Assembly: GCA_009937615.1 (NCBI GenBank)
Contig: JAACFB010000015.1
Coordinates: forward strand, 1 to 61,074
Reading direction: 5' to 3'
DNA: 61,074 nucleotides
Source of the DNA: Gammaproteobacteria bacterium
GTDB lineage: Bacteria; Pseudomonadota; Gammaproteobacteria; Steroidobacterales; Woeseiaceae
This document shows, piece after piece, positions 46,449 through 54,838 of the stretch. Below the pieces are notes generated by a model that made no database searches, was not told the origin of the DNA, and was given only the letters and a program-made list of their open reading frames with translations. The position numbers and the translations under genes were made by a program. How positions within the stretch are numbered: position 1 is the stretch's first letter; each line of letters starts with the position of its first letter.

Positions 46449-48806
46449 ATGCAGGACCTGCAAAAAGGCACGGAGCTGGCAAAGCGATATACGCTTATTC
46501 GCAAGCTCGGCAGCGGCGGCGGTTCCCAGACCTGGCTGGCATCGGATCGTATGACGCGCGCCGATGTGGCGCTCAAGATTCTTGTCGATGAACGCCGCAC
46601 ACCGGCGGATCTGCGCCACGAATGGCAAACGAGTATCCGGCTCATGCACGCGCATATCGTGCGCGTTTTCGAATTCAACGATGATCCCGAGTGCCCTTTT
46701 TACACCCTGCAGCTTATTGAGGGGCCGGACATTGGCGCTATGTCGGGCGCACCGCCGGAGCATCTACTGCCGCCACTGGCTTTTATTGCCGACGCATTGC
46801 GCTATGCACACGGCAAGGGTGTCGTGCACCGCGATATCAAAGCCAGCAATATTCTGCTCGATCACAATGGCGCTCCCTACCTGATCGACTTTGGTGTAGC
46901 AGCCGACGAGAACGCTGTGGCCGGCGGCGGCTCACTGATTGCGGCAAGCCCGCAGAGCCTGGCCGGGGAGCCGCCACAGCCGGCCGATGATATTTTTGCG
47001 CTGGGTGGTCTCATCTATGAGCTGATCGCCGGCCGCTCGCCGTATTCGGGCGGGCAGACTGAACGGGATATTCGCGAAAAGAGCCCTGAACCGCTCGCGG
47101 CTGCGGACGGCACACCGGTGCCGGTTGCCGTTCAGCAGCTCGTTGCTGCCATGCTCGATAAAGATGCGGGCAGGCGACCGGACGCTGCGACGGTCGTGGC
47201 GGCCCTGGAAGCTGAGGGATTTGCGGCAGCGCCGGCGCCTAAACATTACGTTGCCGGCGCCCGTTCGGCAGCCGCCGAGATCATCGAGATCAGCGAAGCG
47301 GCCAGGTCGCGTCCCCTGTCCATGGCAGCCAGGGCGCCTGATGCCGTGTCCGGTGAGCCGTCGGGACTGAGTCCGCGAGTGGTCGGTATCAGTTTGCTCG
47401 TGTTGTTGGCAGTACTGGTCGGTGTCGTGTTTATTCTGCCTGACACGGTTACGACCGAGAGCCCACAGCCCGTTGCAGAGACCGAGCAGAAGGATGCGCA
47501 GTCGAGCGACGATGAACGACCGCGGTCCGGGGTCGGTTTCACGGAAAATGTCAACGACCTCGAGGGCCGCGACGATCGCGTCGTTGCACGGGCAGAGACC
47601 GAAACCGTGCTCGGCGAGCTTCTTTCAAAAATGGATACGCTGGACAAGCGAGCCGTGCAGCGCTGGGGCGGGCTGCGTTACAAGCAGGCCCAGTCCGCCT
47701 ATGCCGAGGGCGACGAAGCCTACCTGGCGCGCAATTACGCGGTGGCGATCGAAAAGTATCGCCTTGCGATCGACATCGTCGAACCGCTGCTCGACGAGGT
47801 CGACCAGGTTTTTGCGACGACCTTCGCCGAGGGACAGGCCGCTCTGGAGGCGGCGGATGCTGCTGAGGCGCTGCGGCTATTCGAACTTGCTGTCGCAATC
47901 AGTCCGAGCAACTCGGCGGCGCAGGCCGGGTACACGCGGGCGAAGAACCTCGATGCCGTTCTGGCGCTGACCGACCAGGGGCTGGCCTACGAGAAAGACC
48001 TGGAGCTCGAGGCGTCGCGGCAGAGTTTTTCGCAAGCGATAGAGCTCGATCCGCAATGGGAGCCGGCGCAGGCGGGACTCGAGCGCGTGCGGGCGACGCT
48101 TCAGCAAATGGACTTCGACCAGCGAATGACCGAGGGGCTTACGGCGCTCGCAGAGGGCGACTATCCGGGCGCTCGCGCCGCGTTCCGCATGGCCCAGGAG
48201 CTCAAGCCCGGCTCGCAGGAGCCCGCGGATGGCCTGCTGCAGGTCGACCAGGGAATTCGTCTCGATCGAATCAGTGCGCTCGAACGGCAGGCCCAATCCC
48301 AGGAGCAGGCGGAGGCATGGGAGACCGCCGCCGAGACTTACGAAGCGCTTCTCGAGATCGACCCGAATCTGCTGTTCGCACAACAGGGTCTTTCACGTGC
48401 GCAACAGATGGCGGCACTCCACGAGCAGCTTGACCGCTACCTGGCCGAGCCGGATCGGCTGAGTTCGCCCGCGACGATGCAGGCCGCGACGACACTCGTA
48501 GTCGACATCACGCGCATGCCCGCGATAGGCCCGCGTCTTGGCAACCAGCGCGACGAACTGTCGCGGCTGCTCAAGCGCGCCGCCACGCCGCTGTCCGTGC
48601 AGCTTGTTTCGGACAACCTGACCGATGTGTCGATCTACAAAGTTGGTAAACTCGGCAGCTTCACGACGCATGAGCTCAAGCTTCGGCCCGGCACGTATGT
48701 GGCTGTTGGCAGCCGGCCGGGGTATCGCGATGTGCGTCTCGAATTTCGTGTCGGGCCGGAAATAGAGCCCCGGCCTATCGTCGTTCGCTGCGAGGAAGCG
48801 ATTTGA
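46449..48806 (+). CDS. Transmembrane Ser/Thr kinase with periplasmic TPRs and PEGA-like end
   Basis: 785 residues. The N-terminal kinase (about 14-255) has GSGGGSQTW, the Lys in VALKIL, HRDIKASN and DFG; it is an RD kinase and should be active. A juxtamembrane linker ends in one helix (about 311-331, VVGISLLVLLAVLVGVVFIL). The periplasmic part has an acidic linker, five or so TPR-like repeats (about 390-640: YAEGDEAYLARNYAVAIEKY, GLTALAEGDYPGARAAF) and a C-terminal PEGA-like beta domain (GTYVAVGSRPGYRDVRLEF). It probably senses periplasmic state and phosphorylates cytoplasmic FHA partners encoded just downstream. Its stop overlaps the next start by 4 bases. Confidence 0.9.
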   Translation: MQDLQKGTELAKRYTLIRKLGSGGGSQTWLASDRMTRADVALKILVDERRTPADLRHEWQTSIRLMHAHIVRVFEFNDDPECPFYTLQLIEGPDIGAMSGAPPEHLLPPLAFIADALRYAHGKGVVHRDIKASNILLDHNGAPYLIDFGVAADENAVAGGGSLIAASPQSLAGEPPQPADDIFALGGLIYELIAGRSPYSGGQTERDIREKSPEPLAAADGTPVPVAVQQLVAAMLDKDAGRRPDAATVVAALEAEGFAAAPAPKHYVAGARSAAAEIIEISEAARSRPLSMAARAPDAVSGEPSGLSPRVVGISLLVLLAVLVGVVFILPDTVTTESPQPVAETEQKDAQSSDDERPRSGVGFTENVNDLEGRDDRVVARAETETVLGELLSKMDTLDKRAVQRWGGLRYKQAQSAYAEGDEAYLARNYAVAIEKYRLAIDIVEPLLDEVDQVFATTFAEGQAALEAADAAEALRLFELAVAISPSNSAAQAGYTRAKNLDAVLALTDQGLAYEKDLELEASRQSFSQAIELDPQWEPAQAGLERVRATLQQMDFDQRMTEGLTALAEGDYPGARAAFRMAQELKPGSQEPADGLLQVDQGIRLDRISALERQAQSQEQAEAWETAAETYEALLEIDPNLLFAQQGLSRAQQMAALHEQLDRYLAEPDRLSSPATMQAATTLVVDITRMPAIGPRLGNQRDELSRLLKRAATPLSVQLVSDNLTDVSIYKVGKLGSFTTHELKLRPGTYVAVGSRPGYRDVRLEFRVGPEIEPRPIVVRCEEAI

Positions 48807-51229
48807 AGTTCGATCACCTGGTCATCAGGGACGTTGAGGGCGAGCGACGCTTTGATGCCGCGCAGTTACCGCTGCGCGTCGGCACGGGCAGCGATTGCGA
48901 GCTGCGCCTGCCGGGGCCTGGCGGTGGCCCTGTCGCCTTGCTCGATCTCCTGAACGGTGCGCCGTTCGTGCAGCCGGTTGGACGCGATGCGATCCTGACG
49001 ATCAACGGGGAACCCCTGCAGACGAGCCGGGGCCTGGAACCGGACGACGAGCTGGCGTTCTTCGGCAGCCGCATTCGTGTCGCCGCAGCCGATGCGGGTC
49101 TCGTGCTCGAGGTTCGGCTCGAGGACAGCGCTTACGTCACTCAGCCGCCCGAGCTGCCCGATTCTGCGGCTGCCGTCGACGACGAAACCATCGCCCCGAC
49201 CGCGTTTCGGCGCGCCGCTGACTCGCAGGCTGCGAGGGTCCAGGAACAGCGCAGCCCGCTAAAGCTCGTTGTCGGAATCGCTCTGAGCGTGCTGGTACTG
49301 ATGTCCTATCTGCTGTTCAGCTCCAAGTCGATCCAGTTCGACGTCAAGCCGCCTGAGCCGGACGCGTTGAGTATTGCGGGCGGCTGGTTCCGATTGCCGA
49401 TAGGGGATCGAGTACTGCTGCGCCGCGGCGAGCATACGGTGAACGTGCAGAAGCAGGGTTATTACGATATCAGCCAGACATTCACGGTTGACGATGAGCC
49501 GAGCAAGACGATTCAGCTGCAGATGCGCCGCCTGCCGGGGAAACTCACGGTCTTTACGGACGCGGACATCGATGCGGTCGTTTCGATCGATAACAGCATG
49601 GTCGGTAAGACTCCCTTCGGGCCCGTGGAACTCCAGCCGGGCGCGCACAGCGTTACGGTAAAGGCGGACCGGTATCTGCCGTTTGCTGATGTCGTCGAGA
49701 TTCCCGGCCTCGGACGACATGAACAGCTGCACGTGCAGCTCGTGCGCCGCTGGGCCAACATCGAGATCGTCTCGGAGCCGCCGGGCGCGACGATATATGC
49801 CGGTGACGATCGTCTGGGTATCACCCCGGGCAGCATCGAACTCCTCGAAGGAACGCACCAGGTCAGCGTCGTTCGCGACGGATTCAAGGCGTGGGACGGG
49901 ACCGTGGTCGCGAAGCCGAATACGGATCAGTCGCTGCCGCTGATCCGGCTCGAACCCGCCAACGCCAGGTTGCTGGTCAATTCGATACCCCGCGGTGCGA
50001 ATGTGACAGTAGACGGCCGTTATCGCGGCCAGTCGCCGATCACGCTGGCGCTGTCGCCGGGCATTGACTACAGAATCGGACTTTCGAAAGCCGGTTATGG
50101 CGCATCGAGTCGCACCGTCCGGCTTGCCGCTGCCGCGAGCGAATCGATAACCATCGACCTGTCGGCGCGCACGGGCGCGGTTACCGTCAACGTTCAGCCC
50201 GCCGATGCCGCGATTTATGTCGACGGAGCAATGCGCGCAACCGGGTCGGCGACGCTAAACCTGAGTTCGGCGCCGCACCGGATCGAGGTGCGCAAGCCCG
50301 GTTACGCGAGCTGGTCACGCACCGTGACGCCGCGTCCCGGGTATCCGCAAACGGTCGTGGCAAGCTTACGATCGTTGGCCGATATCGACCGTGCCAAAAT
50401 CGAAATGACCGCCAAGACGGCTTCAGACCAGGTGCTGCGCCGCATCGAGCCGGGCACGTTCACGATGGGCGCTTCCCGGGCTGAGCGGGGGCGCCGCGCC
50501 AACGAGGTCATTGTGCCCGTGTCGATTACGCGGCCGTATTACATTGGCGTCCGCGAAGTGACCAACCGCGAGTTTGGCGAATTTCGAGCCAATCACGATT
50601 CCGGCAGCAGTATCCACCCGTCGATGGCCGGCAGCGATAACCCGGTCGCAAACGTTACCTGGGCCGACGCGGTCCAGTACTGCAACTGGCTGAGCGCGAG
50701 AGAAGGGCTCAAGCCGGCCTACGAAGAGAAATTCGGCGAATGGATCGCAATTCGGCCAATCACCAACGGTTACCGGTTGCCGACCGAGGCCGAGTGGGCA
50801 TGGGCCCTACGTTATGCCGGTAAGCCGGAGCCCGCGAAATTCAGCTGGGGAGACGCAATGCCGCCGACGCGCAATTCCGGCAACTACGCCGACGAGACCG
50901 CCAGGGACCTCGTGCCGACGATCCTGCCGCGCTACGACGATGGCTTTGCGTCGACGGCACCGGTCGGCAAGTTTCCACCCAGCGCCATCGGCATCTATGA
51001 TGCGAGCGGCAACGTCGCGGAATGGGTGAACGATTTTTACTCGGTGCCGACACCGGGCCTGACGACGCCGGTTGTCGATCCGCTCGGGCCCGAGAGTGGC
51101 ACGAGCTACGTTATTCGCGGTTCCAGTTGGAAGCACGCCGGTGAGACGGAACTCCGCCTGAGCTACCGCGATTACGGCAACCAGGCGCGTCCTGACGTTG
51201 GCTTCCGAATCGCCAGGACCGCCGACTGA
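48803..51229 (+). CDS. FHA-like / TM / PEGA repeats / SUMF1-type fusion protein
   Basis: 808 residues from a TTG overlapping the kinase stop. Residues 1-110 are FHA-like (RVGTGSDCELRLPG, DDELAFFGSRIRV), then a cytoplasmic linker and a single helix (153-173). The periplasmic part has about five PEGA-type repeats (178-240, 244-312, 317-383, 387-453, 457-522). Residues 546-806 form a formylglycine-generating-enzyme/SUMF1 fold (GTFTMGAS, YYIGVREVTNREFGEF, YRLPTEAEWAWALRYA, GNVAEWVNDF, RPDVGFRIAR). The Cys pair of true formylglycine enzymes is not seen, so a binding role is likelier than catalysis. It links cytoplasmic phosphopeptide recognition to the periplasm. Confidence 0.88.
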   Translation: MKFDHLVIRDVEGERRFDAAQLPLRVGTGSDCELRLPGPGGGPVALLDLLNGAPFVQPVGRDAILTINGEPLQTSRGLEPDDELAFFGSRIRVAAADAGLVLEVRLEDSAYVTQPPELPDSAAAVDDETIAPTAFRRAADSQAARVQEQRSPLKLVVGIALSVLVLMSYLLFSSKSIQFDVKPPEPDALSIAGGWFRLPIGDRVLLRRGEHTVNVQKQGYYDISQTFTVDDEPSKTIQLQMRRLPGKLTVFTDADIDAVVSIDNSMVGKTPFGPVELQPGAHSVTVKADRYLPFADVVEIPGLGRHEQLHVQLVRRWANIEIVSEPPGATIYAGDDRLGITPGSIELLEGTHQVSVVRDGFKAWDGTVVAKPNTDQSLPLIRLEPANARLLVNSIPRGANVTVDGRYRGQSPITLALSPGIDYRIGLSKAGYGASSRTVRLAAAASESITIDLSARTGAVTVNVQPADAAIYVDGAMRATGSATLNLSSAPHRIEVRKPGYASWSRTVTPRPGYPQTVVASLRSLADIDRAKIEMTAKTASDQVLRRIEPGTFTMGASRAERGRRANEVIVPVSITRPYYIGVREVTNREFGEFRANHDSGSSIHPSMAGSDNPVANVTWADAVQYCNWLSAREGLKPAYEEKFGEWIAIRPITNGYRLPTEAEWAWALRYAGKPEPAKFSWGDAMPPTRNSGNYADETARDLVPTILPRYDDGFASTAPVGKFPPSAIGIYDASGNVAEWVNDFYSVPTPGLTTPVVDPLGPESGTSYVIRGSSWKHAGETELRLSYRDYGNQARPDVGFRIARTAD

Positions 51230-51299
51230 GTTTTCGTGCGACAATTGGCGCTCTTCGCGGTCTAACGGTCGATGACCGTGTTTATCAGGAGGATCCGGC

Positions 51300-51536
51300 T
51301 TGCAACGATTTTCCCCAGTCCCGTTGCTTATACTGCTGCTTGCCGCAAACGCCTGGCCGCAGGATAGCGACACAGGCGCCGATGCAGACGAGCCTGAGCC
51401 TGCGCAGACCGAGGCCTCAGAGGAAGAAGACGCAGAGCCTGACGAAGGGAGCTACGTCGATGCCGAAGACGATGATTTTCGGCCGAGTGAAGACATTCCG
51501 GCCGACCAGTCGATTCCGTTTCCAACCGATATCTAA
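51300..51536 (+). CDS. Small acidic secreted protein
   Basis: 78 residues from a TTG at 51300, supported by a strong AGGAGG at 51287-51292 with 7-base spacing. A signal peptide (MQRFSPVPLLILLLAANAWPQ) is followed by about 57 residues dominated by Asp and Glu, ending SEDIPADQSIPFPTDI. No cysteine and no recognised domain. It lies 15 bases before the channel gene. Possibly a periplasmic regulator or ion-binding subunit; this is only suggested by its composition. Confidence 0.75.
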   Translation: MQRFSPVPLLILLLAANAWPQDSDTGADADEPEPAQTEASEEEDAEPDEGSYVDAEDDDFRPSEDIPADQSIPFPTDI

Positions 51537-51551
51537 TCGGAACTAGTCGTT

Positions 51552-52352
51552 ATGAAGAAAAAGAACATCCCTGTCGAGTTTGTTTACCAGTTGTTTGCAT
51601 TGATTATCGCGATCATCATTGTGCACGCATTCTACGTGTCGGTAGTGCGGCCGAATGCGGCGCAGATCATTGAGGAGCAAAATGCGGCCGCTGCGGCAAA
51701 TCCTGATTACGTGAGGGAACGCCGCGTATGGGTGTTGATCAAGGATCTCGAACAGGAGGCCTGCTTCATCCTCGGCATCTGGGCGCTCGCGATCATGGGG
51801 TACAAGGCCGTTAAGCTTCTCGGCGAGCGCCGCCTGCTTGACATCGACCTCGTGCCGGTTGCGGAAGGGATGCGAATATTGCCGGAGGACACGCGCGAAT
51901 TCGCGCGCCAGGTACAGGCGCTTCCCGAGGACCGTCAGCAGATGTTACTGCCCAGGTCTCTTTTGAACGCGCTGCAGCGCTTTGCCTCCACGCGAAATAT
52001 TCAGGACGTATCGTCCAGCACGCACACGATCTGCGAATCAGAGGCAGACCGTCTCGAGTCAGAGCTGTCGATGATTCGCTATATTTCCTGGGCGATCCCG
52101 TCCATCGGTTTTATCGGTACCGTGCGGGGCATTGGTGAGGCGCTCGCCCAGGCGGACAAAGCCGTGCAGGGCGATATCGCGGGCGTCACCCAGAGCCTCG
52201 GTGTAGCGTTCAACTCAACCTTCATCGCGCTGTTGATCAGTATCTTTCTCATGTTCCTCGTCCACCAGCTGCAGCTGGTGCAGGAACGGCTGGTATTCGA
52301 CAGCGAGAGCTACACCAACGACAAGCTGATTCGGCACATGAAGGCGGACTGA
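51552..52352 (+). CDS. MotA/TolQ/ExbB proton-channel family protein
   Basis: 266 residues with helices at about 11-31, 70-90, 175-198 and 212-240. The family core is clear in AIPSIGFIGTVRGIGEALAQA (third helix) and SLGVAFNSTFIALLISIFLM (fourth helix), including the conserved Thr residues that line the proton path. The cytoplasmic loop (91-174) carries most of the soluble mass. ExbB/TolQ proteins form pentamers around two copies of an ExbD/TolR partner. No classic exbD follows; the two vWA proteins downstream, which have ExbD-like N-termini, are the likely partners. Confidence 0.9.
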   Translation: MKKKNIPVEFVYQLFALIIAIIIVHAFYVSVVRPNAAQIIEEQNAAAAANPDYVRERRVWVLIKDLEQEACFILGIWALAIMGYKAVKLLGERRLLDIDLVPVAEGMRILPEDTREFARQVQALPEDRQQMLLPRSLLNALQRFASTRNIQDVSSSTHTICESEADRLESELSMIRYISWAIPSIGFIGTVRGIGEALAQADKAVQGDIAGVTQSLGVAFNSTFIALLISIFLMFLVHQLQLVQERLVFDSESYTNDKLIRHMKAD

Positions 52353-52365
52353 CCGCGGGGCCGTC

Positions 52366-53733
52366 GTGACGTTGCTGGCCGCAGATCTGAACGATGCCGG
52401 GATCACGGTTCTCGATGCCCGCAAGGTGCTTTATCGCGAGCCCGGTTTCGCGCTTCTCGATGAGGATCGCCTGACGACCGGGAATGCGGCGTTCGCGCAG
52501 TTTCGAATCAATCCAAGGCGGATTCAGAATCGTTTCTGGTCGCGCCTTGCAATCGAGCCTTTTGCGGATCGGCGATTCAGCCATTTGAGCGCGGCGGACC
52601 TCGTGAGCCGGCAGCTCGAGCAGATCTGGAAGAGCGTCGCCGGACGGGGCGACCGAATCGTCGTCGCGGTTCCCGCCTACATGAAGAATGAAAACCTGGC
52701 GCTTTTGCTCGGCATCGCCGCCGAGCTTGAGGTGCCGATTGTTGCCATGGTCGATGCCGCCGTGGCGGCGACGCGCCGGGAGTACCGCAACGCGGTGCCC
52801 GTGCATCTTGATATGAGCCTGCACTCATCGATAGTGACCCGCATTGCGCAGTCGGGACAGGCCCAGGTCGATCGCGCGGTCGTTGTCGAGGACTGTGGTC
52901 TGTTGGCCCTGTTCGATGCATGGGTGCGCGTAATCGCCGAAGCATTTGTCCAGCAGTCACGTTTCGATCCCCTGCACACGGCCGAGACCGAACAGGTGCT
53001 TGCCGATCGCATGACGGGCTGGCTCACGGCGGCGACGGCGGCCGATTCAGTCACGCTTGAGGTGGATTATCGCGGCATTACCCACAAAGCCGAGCTCGAA
53101 TCACTCGAATTGATCGCGGCCGCTGCACCGGTCTACCAAACCATTATCAGCAACTTGCGGGCGCTGTATCGCGCCGACGAATTGCCGGCTATCCAGCTGT
53201 CGGATCGTGCGGCGCTGATGCCGGGTCTGGCCGATATGCTTCGGGCGCGGGTCGGTGGAGAAGTTTTTCTTCTCGAGCCGGGCGCTGCGGCTCGCGGACT
53301 ATTGATGCGGTGCCGTGACCTGCAGCAGACGAGTGCCGGTATCAGTCTGATTCGGCAGCTGCCGTGGGACCAGGCGCCGGTCGACATCGAACCAAAGCCG
53401 TCATCACAGGCGGCCGGTCAGCCGACGCACCTGCTGTTCGGTAATACGGCCTATTCGATCGGGCCGCAGCCGCTGTCACTGGGAACGCAGCCGACCGATG
53501 GCGAGCGCTGGATCGACCTGCAGGGCGATATGCCCGGCGTGTCGAGACGGCATTGCTCCGTGCAGCTGGAAGGGAGCCAGTGCGTGGTCCGCGACTTCAG
53601 CCGTTACGGTACGTTTCTGAACGGCCATCGCATTGACGGCTCAGCCGTACTGCAGCTGGGTGACCTGATTCGGCTCGGCACCCCCGGCTTCGAGCTGCGG
53701 CTGATTGCCACGGAGGCGCGAGATGGCCCGTAA
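52366..53733 (+). CDS. Hsp70/actin-like domain fused to C-terminal FHA domain
   Basis: 455 residues, GTG start. Residues about 1-320 show an actin/Hsp70 (ASKHA) pattern: LLAADLNDAGITVLD as phosphate-1 loop, VVAVPAYMKNEN and LLLGIAAELEVPIVAMVDAAVAA as in DnaK subdomain IA/IIA, then HLDMSLHSSIVTRI as phosphate-2-like strand pair. Residues 356-447 are an FHA domain with LGTQ, GVSRRHCSV and YGTFLNGHRI in place. The ATPase motifs are partly degenerate, so nucleotide hydrolysis is uncertain. Cytoplasmic. The FHA suggests it is recruited by phosphothreonine made by the cluster's kinases. It overlaps the next gene by 11 bases. Confidence 0.85.
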   Translation: MTLLAADLNDAGITVLDARKVLYREPGFALLDEDRLTTGNAAFAQFRINPRRIQNRFWSRLAIEPFADRRFSHLSAADLVSRQLEQIWKSVAGRGDRIVVAVPAYMKNENLALLLGIAAELEVPIVAMVDAAVAATRREYRNAVPVHLDMSLHSSIVTRIAQSGQAQVDRAVVVEDCGLLALFDAWVRVIAEAFVQQSRFDPLHTAETEQVLADRMTGWLTAATAADSVTLEVDYRGITHKAELESLELIAAAAPVYQTIISNLRALYRADELPAIQLSDRAALMPGLADMLRARVGGEVFLLEPGAAARGLLMRCRDLQQTSAGISLIRQLPWDQAPVDIEPKPSSQAAGQPTHLLFGNTAYSIGPQPLSLGTQPTDGERWIDLQGDMPGVSRRHCSVQLEGSQCVVRDFSRYGTFLNGHRIDGSAVLQLGDLIRLGTPGFELRLIATEARDGP

Positions 53734-54820
53734 GCGTCGACCGTTCGAGGTATTCAGCATGTCGTTTCTCGACTGCATGAGCTGCGGTTTCGGTGCCGTC
53801 ATCCTGTTTTTCATGATCATCAACGCGCAGGTGCGTGAGACGACGGAGCAGGACCCGACCGACCTGATGGCGGAGACCAAGAAGATCGAAGTCGAGATCC
53901 TCGATGGCAGAAAAAATCTCGTGCTTGCGAAGAACACGATGGAGCAGCTCACGGATGAGAAGGAAACGGCCGAGGGGCAGATCGCGCAGATCATTGCGCT
54001 CATCGAGCAGATGCGTGCCGAGCTTGCCCAGTACGATTCTGAAACGCTGGCCAAGATCGAGCGTATAGAACAGCTGCAGACCGATATCGAAACGCTCGAG
54101 GAGGAAGTAAAGCGATTGCTCGCGCTTGCCGAGGACCAGGAACAGGAGGGCAATAAACTTCGCGAGTTCAAGGGCGAGGGCGACCGCCAGTATTTGACGG
54201 GACTCAAACTGGGTGGCCAGAGAACGCTGGTTCTCGTCGATCGCTCTGCGAGCATGCTCGACGACACCATTGTCAACATCATCCGCCGTCGTAACATGTC
54301 GAACGAGGATAAACTGCAGGCGGTAAAGTGGCGGCAGGCTGTCGCGAGTGTCGACTGGCTGACGGCGCAGTTTCAGCCTGGCAGCAAGTTCCAGATATAC
54401 ATGTACAACACGGAGGCTGTCCCGGTCATAAAAGGCAGCGACGGGGTCTGGCTGAGCGCCGACGACAGTACGCAGCTCGATGAAGCGGTCCGGGTTCTGC
54501 GCAAGACGACGCCCGAAAACGGCACCAATATGCGCGCCGCCTACGAGGTTGCCGGGTCGCTGACCCCCTATCCCGACAACATCATACTCATTGCCGACGG
54601 CCTGCCCACGATGGAGGACACGACCGATAACCGACGCACCGTCAGCAGCCGCGAACGTACCAACATGCATTTTCGTGCGATTCGTGAATTGCCAAGCGGC
54701 GTGCCGGTGAACGTTTTTCTGTATCCGCTGGAAGGCGACTACGAAGCGCCGATTCTTTACTGGCTGCTGGCGTTCCGATCGGGCGGCTCGTTCATCAGCG
54801 TCAGTCGTGACTGGCCGTAG
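53723..54820 (+). CDS. TM / coiled-coil / vWA protein 1
   Basis: 365 residues from ATG 53723, with GGAGG 6 bases upstream. A short basic cytoplasmic tail (MARKRRPFEV) is followed by a helix with the motif SFLDCMSCGFGAVIL (14-28), resembling the ExbD/TolR helix with a buried Asp (Asp17). Residues about 50-145 are a long coiled coil. The vWA domain (about 163-362) has the MIDAS DRSAS (173-177), GTNM and ILIADGLPT (Asp292). It should be an inner-membrane protein with the vWA domain in the periplasm. Paralogous to the next gene. Confidence 0.88.
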   Translation: MARKRRPFEVFSMSFLDCMSCGFGAVILFFMIINAQVRETTEQDPTDLMAETKKIEVEILDGRKNLVLAKNTMEQLTDEKETAEGQIAQIIALIEQMRAELAQYDSETLAKIERIEQLQTDIETLEEEVKRLLALAEDQEQEGNKLREFKGEGDRQYLTGLKLGGQRTLVLVDRSASMLDDTIVNIIRRRNMSNEDKLQAVKWRQAVASVDWLTAQFQPGSKFQIYMYNTEAVPVIKGSDGVWLSADDSTQLDEAVRVLRKTTPENGTNMRAAYEVAGSLTPYPDNIILIADGLPTMEDTTDNRRTVSSRERTNMHFRAIRELPSGVPVNVFLYPLEGDYEAPILYWLLAFRSGGSFISVSRDWP

Positions 54821-54838
54821 GCAGAGGAAGTAGCAGTC

